The notes under the pieces were generated by a model, which saw only the letters and a program-made list of their open reading frames with translations, was not told the DNA's origin and did not search any database. Below are positions 1 through 4,002 of a DNA stretch of 5,294 nucleotides, one piece after another. Location: assembly GCA_021803885.1 (NCBI GenBank), contig JAJZKY010000391.1, positions 1-5,294 on the forward strand. The letters are read 5' to 3'. Position 1 is the first letter of the stretch, and each line of letters begins with the position of its first letter. The translations under genes and the position numbers were made by a program. Origin of the DNA: Planctomycetota bacterium (GTDB lineage Bacteria; Planctomycetota; Phycisphaerae; WQYP01; JAJZKY01).

Positions 1-236
1 GCGAACAGCCGGAGGCGCTTTTGGCTGAAGCATGGCGCGTGCTCAAAATCGGCGGGAGCCTGGGTGTCATCCATTGGAAATATGACGCCTCCACGCCGCG
101 CGGTCCTTCTATGAACATTCGCCCCCGATCCGAGCAATGCTTACGTTGGGCAGAGCGGGTCGGCTTCCACCCCTTGACCACCAATGCGATTGAACTTCCG
201 CCCTACCATTATGGCCTTACATTCATAAAACCTTAG
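1..236 (+). CDS. Class I SAM-dependent methyltransferase, C-terminal fragment (5' end outside window)
   Basis: The reading frame enters from the left edge (first full codon at base 3) and ends at the TAG at 234-236, giving 77 visible residues. Near the start it reads EAWRVLKIGGSLGVIHW. The RVLK-x-GG turn followed by a hydrophobic strand is the typical late motif of Methyltransf_11/25-type class I methyltransferases, where the last strands of the Rossmann-like fold begin. The tail has WAERVGFHPL, matching the common 'helix-GF' element before the final strands, and ends in a short beta-like segment (YHYGLTFIKP). The SAM-binding GxGxG motif must lie upstream, so the substrate (small molecule, quinone, protein or metal species) cannot be told. 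The protein should be cytoplasmic. It is followed by more than 300 non-coding bases, so co-transcription with the next gene is not evident. The family call is fairly secure and the function is unknown. Confidence 0.8.
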   Translation, partial: EQPEALLAEAWRVLKIGGSLGVIHWKYDASTPRGPSMNIRPRSEQCLRWAERVGFHPLTTNAIELPPYHYGLTFIKP

Positions 237-570
237 GCGGACGCAAGTGTTTGGGCCACGCGGCGTCTTGGTTCAACCGGATTCGGACAAGACAATCACT
301 ACCAACTCTTAAGGCACCGTTGGGTTCGAAGGCTTGCGTTTTGGGAGGCATTCGATAGGTGCACTAGATCGCATGTGTTGCGCAGACGGCCAGCCACGTT
401 CTACCACCACCACCCCGCCGCCGATAAAGCCACTGGCACGAAGCAAATACGGCATGGTAAACTCAAGGCTTGTCGTTGGGCCTGCGGTTGAGTGGTCGGC
501 TGGCGCAATCTAAAGCCGCCTTTGGAGGCTGGACTGGCGGGTTTTGGCGCCGCTGTTCTTGGAATTCTCG
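237..570. other. Non-coding spacer between the methyltransferase and the ABC ATPase
   Basis: There are 334 bases here with no convincing gene. Open frames on the opposite strand are low-complexity, Arg/Pro/Ser-rich and overlap the real ATPase gene. Just after the methyltransferase stop there is a weak GACGC/GCGTC inverted repeat (240-244 and 263-267) with no T-run, so it is not a good terminator. An (ACC)4 micro-repeat lies at 403-414. At 514-530 a small hairpin (AGCC-g-CC / GG-a-GG-CT, loop TTT) contains a GGAGG at 524-528. This is the best Shine-Dalgarno-like string upstream of the ATPase, but it lies 42 bases from the preferred ATG. No confident sigma-70 promoter was found, although one must probably exist here. 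Confidence 0.6.
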
Positions 571-1692
571 ATGGCGATGGTTGATCTGGTGGACGTTTCC
601 AAGATATACGCCGACGGCGTGCGCGCGGTAGATCGTATTTCACTCGCTATTAAAGACCGCGAGTTTGTGGTACTTGTTGGCCCGTCAGGCTGCGGCAAAA
701 CCACCACCCTGCGCATGGTGGCCGGTCTGGAGGAAATCTCGGAAGGCAGCCTCGCCATTGACGGCCGCATCGTCAATCATTTACCGCCCAAGGACCGCGA
801 CATCGCCATGGTGTTTCAAAACTACGCGCTGTACCCCCACATGACTGTTTACAAAAATATGGCCTTCGGCCTGCAACTTCGGCGGCGCGAACTGGGCCTT
901 AGCAAGGCGCAAATTCACCAGCGAGTAATGGAAGCCGCCAACATCCTGGGCCTTGGTGAGTATCTGCACCGGCGGCCCAAAGCCCTCTCGGGCGGCCAGC
1001 GCCAGCGCGTGGCGGTGGGCCGGGCCATCGTCCGTAACCCCAAAGCCTTTTTATTTGATGAACCGCTGTCAAACCTCGACGCCAAATTGCGCCTAGAAAC
1101 ACGCGCTGAAATCAAAAAGCTTCATCTGCGGCTCAACACCACCACCCTTTACGTCACCCACGATCAAGAAGAAGCCATGACCCTCGGCGATCGCATCGTC
1201 GTCATGAAGGATGGCCTTATTCAGCAATGCGCCCCGCCCCTGCAGGTTTACGAACAGCCGGCCAACCGCTTCGTTGCGTCGTTTGTGGGTACGCCGCCCA
1301 TGAACTTTTTACGCGGCCAACAAATAGACGGCGGGTATTTTGCCGCCGCCGGCGCGCGGCTGCTGCTGCCGCCGCACCTGCTCGCCGCGTGCAATGGCTC
1401 CTCCGAGCGAGAACTGGTTCTCGGCATCCGCCCCGAGGCGCTGTCACTCAAAAATGAAGGCCGCTTCGCCGGCACAGACAACTCTCTGCAGGCCCGCATC
1501 AGCGTGGTCGAGCCGTTGGGCGACAAGGTGGACATCCACTTCGACCTGCCCGAACATCCACGCCTTATATGCCGCACCGATGCCCACGACTATCAAACAT
1601 TGCCCCCGCAGAGTATCGCAACGCTTTACGTCAACATGCAAAGAGTGCATCTTTTTTCGGCCGATGATCAGGGCCGCAACCTTGTGACATAA
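571..1692 (+). CDS. msmK: Carbohydrate ABC importer ATP-binding subunit (MsmK/UgpC/MalK type)
   Basis: This is the cytoplasmic ATPase that powers uptake of oligosaccharides or sugar derivatives through a membrane permease pair. From the ATG at 571 it has 373 residues, typical for the family. All nucleotide-binding motifs are present: Walker A GPSGCGKT (37-44), Q-loop Gln83, signature LSGGQ (139-143), Walker B AFLFDE with catalytic Glu164, D-loop SNLD (167-170) and H-loop His197. After about residue 235 comes the regulatory OB/TOBE region, beginning near FVGTPPMNF and including GIRPEAL (residues 285-291), characteristic of MalK/UgpC/MsmK proteins. An in-frame TTG at 544 would add nine residues. 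I prefer ATG 571 because MAMVDLVDVSK fits the usual family N-terminus, although no strong Shine-Dalgarno precedes it. No permease or solute-binding gene is adjacent, which suggests a shared ATPase. The family is secure; the sugar is unknown, and the symbol is by family resemblance. Confidence 0.95.
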   Translation: MAMVDLVDVSKIYADGVRAVDRISLAIKDREFVVLVGPSGCGKTTTLRMVAGLEEISEGSLAIDGRIVNHLPPKDRDIAMVFQNYALYPHMTVYKNMAFGLQLRRRELGLSKAQIHQRVMEAANILGLGEYLHRRPKALSGGQRQRVAVGRAIVRNPKAFLFDEPLSNLDAKLRLETRAEIKKLHLRLNTTTLYVTHDQEEAMTLGDRIVVMKDGLIQQCAPPLQVYEQPANRFVASFVGTPPMNFLRGQQIDGGYFAAAGARLLLPPHLLAACNGSSERELVLGIRPEALSLKNEGRFAGTDNSLQARISVVEPLGDKVDIHFDLPEHPRLICRTDAHDYQTLPPQSIATLYVNMQRVHLFSADDQGRNLVT

Positions 1693-1754
1693 AAACGCGA
1701 TTCGCTTTAACACTATTGCCAACCTGCGGCATTCATTTTCTGATGATGACGTGA

Positions 1755-1785
1755 CCCGATTGCGGTCTGCCGCTCTGGGCTTTTT
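1755..1785 (+). terminator. Probable intrinsic terminator of the ABC ATPase gene
   Basis: A two-part hairpin lies 62 bases after the ATPase stop codon. The outer CCC (1755-1757) pairs with GGG (1777-1779) and the inner GCGG (1762-1765) pairs with CCGC (1770-1773) around the loop TCTG. It is followed by C and five T (1781-1785). The middle of the stem has unpaired bases, so strength is uncertain, but position, orientation and T-run suit Rho-independent termination before the convergent transporter gene. Confidence 0.5.
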
Positions 1786-1808
1786 GTCGGCGTTGTCCGA
1801 TCGCCTGC

Positions 1809-1832
1809 AAAACCACCCTCATGTGGCGGTTT
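1809..1832 (-). terminator. Terminator-like hairpin overlapping the stop codon of the sugar permease
   Basis: Read on the minus strand, AAACCGCC (1832-1825) pairs with GGGTGGTTT-side bases (1817-1810) through eight pairs, including one G-U, around a seven-base loop. The T-run at 1812-1809 is partly inside the stem. The permease TGA (1821-1819) lies in the loop. Stem and T-run fit a short Rho-independent terminator, but the overlap with the stop codon and the AT-rich stem base make this tentative. Confidence 0.4.
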
Positions 1833-3255
1833 CTTTGCGGCCGGCGCGGTAACCATACAGACCATAAAACGCTATATAAACATACGAAATGATCGGTACC
1901 ACGAGTGACGCCTGTATTCCGATGTGATCGGCCATAAACCCCTGCAGCGGCGGCAGCAGCGCGCCGCCGAGAATCGCCACGACCAACAGACTGGACGCCT
2001 GACTTTTGAAAGCGCCCAAGCCTTCAATGGCCAGCGAAAAAATATTAGACCACATCACGGAGTCAAACAGGCCGATGCCCAGCACCGCCCATACCGCCAC
2101 CGTGCCGGAGGAGAAGATACCCGTCAGCAGCAACCCAATGATGATGGCGCTAAACAGCACCAGCATACGATGCGGACTCGATTCTCCAAGATAAAACGCC
2201 ACCAGCATAATGCCGAGCATCACTCCATAGTGCAGCGCATTGGCTCTGCCCGATAGCAGCCACACCACAACGAAGGCCGCCACCGGCAGCAGCGCCACGA
2301 TCGTATGCCGCAACCATCGTCGCATATCACTTAGCGCAAAAGCCCCCATAAACCGCCCGATCATCAGGCCGCCCCAATAAAAGGAAAGGTACTTGGCAGC
2401 CACTTTGTGGGCCATGGCTCCCAACGCCGGCAATCCGAGGTAATTAACAAGAGAGCTGCCAACCGTCACCTCCCCGCCAACATAAAAGAAGATCGCAACC
2501 ATACCCAACACCATATGCGGATGGCGGATGGCACCGGCGCCGCGAGGCAAATGCGCAACATTCTTAAAATTCGGAAGGTGCGCGAATGTAAAGGCCACTG
2601 CCAAAAGCACAAACACGCCCGCCACGCACAAATAAGGTATCTTTACTGAGTCGGCACCTGAGGCGCCAGCCGTATTGAACACGCTGAAAATCAGCCAACC
2701 CGCAACCACCGGGCCGATCGTCGTGCCAAACGAGTTGAACGCCTGGGATAAATTCAGCCGGCTGGAAGCAGTTTGCTCTGGTCCTAATATGGTGACATAC
2801 GGGTTGGCAGCAATCTGCAGCATCGCAAAGCCGATGCCCACGATAAACAACGCCATCAAAAAAAACGGATACGACACGATCACAGCCGCCGGATAAAACA
2901 AGGCCGTACCGACGGCGGCGATCAGCAATCCAATGATCACGCCGTTCTTGTAGCCAATGCGATTAATCGGATCGCCCCAGTACATGGAAATCAGGTAATA
3001 GATCAGCGAGCCGATCGTATAGGCGCCAAAAAATGCGAACTGAATCAGCATCGCCTGGAAGTAAGTAAGATTAAACGCCTCCTTAAAGCGTGGAATGAGA
3101 ATGTCATTCCAAACAGTTAAAAAACCCCACATAAAAAACAGAATGGTCATGATGGCAAACGGGCCACGATATGTTTGCCTTACAGGCGTCTCGCGTCCCG
3201 CAACCGTTGCCACCGATGCTGGAATATTAACTGCCAAAGCAAACCGCCTTTTCAT
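1819..3255 (-). CDS. Sugar:H+ symporter, FHS family of MFS (FucP/GluP/NagP-like)
   Basis: This is an inner-membrane proton-coupled sugar importer. From the ATG at 3255-3253 it has 478 residues and many hydrophobic segments consistent with 12 transmembrane helices. Helix 1 carries MWGFLTVWNDILIPRFKEAF (residues 42-61), followed by FQAMLIQFAFFGAY, the hallmark of fucose/glucose/galactose permeases. Further family motifs are LQIAANPY (146-153), LGPEQTASSRLNLSQAFNSFG (157-177) and, near the C-terminus, IFSLAIEGLG and LLPPLQGFMADHIG. Against E. coli FucP recalled from memory, Asp46 matches Asp51 and Asn162 matches Asn174, but Glu135 is replaced by Gln147, as I recall for GluP/NagP-type members. 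The substrate could be GlcNAc, glucose, galactose or fucose. The neighbouring hexosaminidase makes GlcNAc attractive but unproven. An in-frame GTG at 3297-3295 would add 14 hydrophobic residues; neither start has a strong Shine-Dalgarno. The gene converges with the ATPase gene and diverges from the hexosaminidase gene. Confidence 0.93.
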   Translation of the reverse strand: MKRRFALAVNIPASVATVAGRETPVRQTYRGPFAIMTILFFMWGFLTVWNDILIPRFKEAFNLTYFQAMLIQFAFFGAYTIGSLIYYLISMYWGDPINRIGYKNGVIIGLLIAAVGTALFYPAAVIVSYPFFLMALFIVGIGFAMLQIAANPYVTILGPEQTASSRLNLSQAFNSFGTTIGPVVAGWLIFSVFNTAGASGADSVKIPYLCVAGVFVLLAVAFTFAHLPNFKNVAHLPRGAGAIRHPHMVLGMVAIFFYVGGEVTVGSSLVNYLGLPALGAMAHKVAAKYLSFYWGGLMIGRFMGAFALSDMRRWLRHTIVALLPVAAFVVVWLLSGRANALHYGVMLGIMLVAFYLGESSPHRMLVLFSAIIIGLLLTGIFSSGTVAVWAVLGIGLFDSVMWSNIFSLAIEGLGAFKSQASSLLVVAILGGALLPPLQGFMADHIGIQASLVVPIISYVYIAFYGLYGYRAGRKETAT

Positions 3256-3341
3256 AACCGCTTGTGCCGCGACGGCAAACACAAGCGAAGGTCCCACATG
3301 ACATCCCGCCGCATCAACCGACCCCGATGCGGCACGGACCC

Positions 3342-3355
3342 GGCAGTCTACTGCC
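3342..3355. repeat. Short perfect hairpin in the permease leader
   Basis: GGCAG (3342-3346) and CTGCC (3351-3355) form a perfect five-pair stem with a TCTA loop. It lies between the candidate promoter and the start of the permease gene, so it would sit in the 5' leader of that transcript. There is no clear T-run on either strand. A role in leader structure is possible but unsupported. Confidence 0.35.
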
Positions 3356-3376
3356 AGCCTTCTTATTTCGGTGCAG

Positions 3377-3385
3377 TGTATAGCA
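3377..3385 (-). promoter_or_regulatory. Candidate extended -10 promoter for the sugar permease
   Basis: On the minus strand the bases read TGC-TATACA, an extended -10 element (TGn plus a close match to TATAAT). The upstream -35 position (TCTTAG, 17-base spacer) is poor, which extended -10 promoters tolerate. It would start transcription about 70-115 bases before the two possible permease starts. This is eye recognition only. Confidence 0.3.
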
Positions 3386-3453
3386 AAACAGTCGTTGCGC
3401 TAAGATTTATTGCGACCAATGCTCTGTCCAAGTAATCGGCATCAGCGGCAATA

Positions 3454-3478
3454 CTGGTGCTTGAACCAGCATTTTTTT
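3454..3478 (+). terminator. Orphan intrinsic terminator-like hairpin
   Basis: CTGGT (3454-3458) pairs perfectly with ACCAG (3465-3469) around a six-base GCTTGA loop, followed by CA and seven T (3472-3478). This is a compact stem plus U-tract on the plus strand. No plus-strand gene lies upstream of it; the nearest is the ATPase gene ending at 1692. It could end a small RNA, act as an attenuator in a long leader of the hexosaminidase transcript, or stop antisense transcription. The stem is only five pairs. Confidence 0.45.
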
Positions 3479-3662
3479 GCGTTCTGGCTGCATTTGACGC
3501 CCTGTTTTACCATGAAAAAGCACTACATGAACAAGTTCCTGGTCGGTTAGCATAGGACTGTATCGCCAAGCTCCAGCAAATCAACCGAGGTGGCGGAACT
3601 CGCTGCGGCAGGCGCCCAAGCAACCGCGCTCGCACTCTCACTGCCTCCAAATATGAGAAATG

Positions 3663-3687
3663 CCTGGCAGTTGCACTCCCGGCCAGG
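3663..3687. repeat. Perfect 6-base inverted repeat (small hairpin)
   Basis: CCTGGC (3663-3668) and GCCAGG (3682-3687) are perfect complements separated by 13 bases, extended by one possible G-U pair. It is the left-most member of a cluster of inverted repeats that continues to about 3864. Alone it is not remarkable. Confidence 0.4.
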
Positions 3688-3704
3688 TGGTGATAAAAAG
3701 TGCA

Positions 3705-3768
3705 GCGTCCGACGCGCAACCAAACGGTTAAGAAAGGCACGCATACGTTGGGGTGCAACGCCGGACGC
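3705..3768. repeat. Perfect 7-base inverted repeat with inner hairpin
   Basis: GCGTCCG (3705-3711) and CGGACGC (3762-3768) are perfect complements 50 bases apart, and the pairing continues imperfectly inward. The loop has a small AACC/GGTT hairpin (3718-3721 and 3726-3729). Bases 3705-3715 are also an 11-base palindrome on their own (GCGTC-C-GACGC), so alternative foldings exist. The right arm ends one base before the next inverted repeat begins, so the two helices could stack. Confidence 0.5.
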
Positions 3769-3769
3769 C

Positions 3770-3847
3770 GCTTCGGGGGTGGTGGACTCGTTATAGCCAA
3801 CGTCTATCCCAGCCGGCATACAAGGGCATAACGCACACCCCCGAAGC
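3770..3847. repeat. Perfect 12-base inverted repeat with nested second repeat
   Basis: GCTTCGGGGGTG (3770-3781) is perfectly complementary to CACCCCCGAAGC (3836-3847). Inside the 54-base spacer, CGTTAT (3789-3794) pairs with ATAACG (3828-3833), then GCC (3796-3798) with GGC (3825-3827) after one bulged A, leaving a loop of about 26 bases. That gives 21 pairs in register on one axis. No coding frame explains it. It could be a structured RNA, an imperfect palindrome of a repeat family, or a remnant of a miniature mobile element. The strand cannot be assigned; neither side has a long T-run. Confidence 0.65.
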
Positions 3848-3863
3848 TTATTTCACCCAATTC

Positions 3864-3880
3864 GCAATTTAACAAATTGC
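3864..3880. promoter_or_regulatory. Operator-like 17-base palindrome upstream of the hexosaminidase
   Basis: GCAATTT (3864-3870), spacer AAC, then AAATTGC (3874-3880) is a perfect palindrome with seven-base arms, about 125 bases before the hexosaminidase start. AT-rich palindromes of this size and spacing are typical of sites for dimeric repressors. A second, 11-base palindrome, TTCCC-A-GGGAA (3887-3897), lies seven bases downstream. It does not match regulator sites I can recall for NagC, DasR/NagR or NagQ, so no regulator is named. Confidence 0.45.
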
Positions 3881-3988
3881 TCCTCATTCCCAGGGAAACA
3901 GGTTTATCCATCGTCTCACGCAATCTGCTGCATCGGAGAAATAAAAGGTATTGTTAAGCGTTTTACTTTACGCCGCATCCCGGCATTT

Positions 3989-3992
3989 GGAG
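3989..3992 (+). promoter_or_regulatory. Ribosome binding site deciding the hexosaminidase start
   Basis: GGAG lies ten bases before ATG 4003. An in-frame TAA at 3955-3957 and the absence of any other ATG, GTG or TTG between it and 4003 make this the only sensible start, which matters because it excludes an upstream signal peptide in this frame. Confidence 0.6.
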
Positions 3993-4002
3993 CTTAAACT
4001 TC

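Larger units (their letters stand above)
3256..4002. other. Divergent intergenic region between sugar permease and hexosaminidase
   Basis: There are 747 bases with no gene I can support. The longest frames here (minus strand 3819-3547 and 3800-3507, plus strand 3590-3796) lack recognisable motifs, coherent codon bias and ribosome sites, and overlap each other, so I treat them as chance. The region holds a candidate minus-strand promoter (3377-3385), an orphan plus-strand terminator-like hairpin (3454-3478), an inverted-repeat-rich block (about 3663-3864) and two adjacent small palindromes (3864-3880 and 3887-3897). No convincing sigma-70 promoter for the hexosaminidase was found by eye. It is unusually long for a simple shared promoter region. 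Confidence 0.6.

Noticed and set aside
266..340. GGTTCAACC and GGGTTCGAAGG look like tRNA T-loops.
   Set aside because: The flanking five-base T-stems do not pair and no cloverleaf can be built upstream.
1217..1687. Arg/Ala-rich open frames in both directions over the 3' half of the ATPase gene.
   Set aside because: They overlap the conserved OB/TOBE coding region in other frames and have low-complexity translations.
3253..3297. GTG start at 3297-3295 for the permease.
   Set aside because: It would add a 14-residue hydrophobic stretch with only a partial ribosome site. The ATG at 3255 still leaves about 30 residues before helix 1, as in relatives. Kept as an alternative, not as the main call.
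3512..3550. A 12-codon open frame (MKKHYMNKFLVG) that could be a leader peptide.
   Set aside because: No Shine-Dalgarno site, no run of regulatory codons and no attenuator hairpin directly after it; such short frames are common by chance.
3586..3613. The string GAGGTGGCGGAACTCGC followed by GGCAGGCGC resembles the D-arm region of tRNA-Leu.
   Set aside because: No matching acceptor strand, anticodon arm or TTCRA T-loop follows at the right distance. Treated as chance, or at most an unrecognisable remnant.
3547..3819. A 90-residue minus-strand open frame, and overlapping frames at 3507-3800 (-) and 3590-3796 (+).
   Set aside because: They overlap each other, lack a recognisable domain or ribosome site and show no clear third-position bias. 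The inverted repeats in the same DNA explain more of the structure.
3877..3967. Possible sigma-70 promoters for the hexosaminidase (TTGCTC, TTGTTA, TTAACA as -35 candidates).
   Set aside because: None has an acceptable -10 at 16-18 bases, so no promoter is called.
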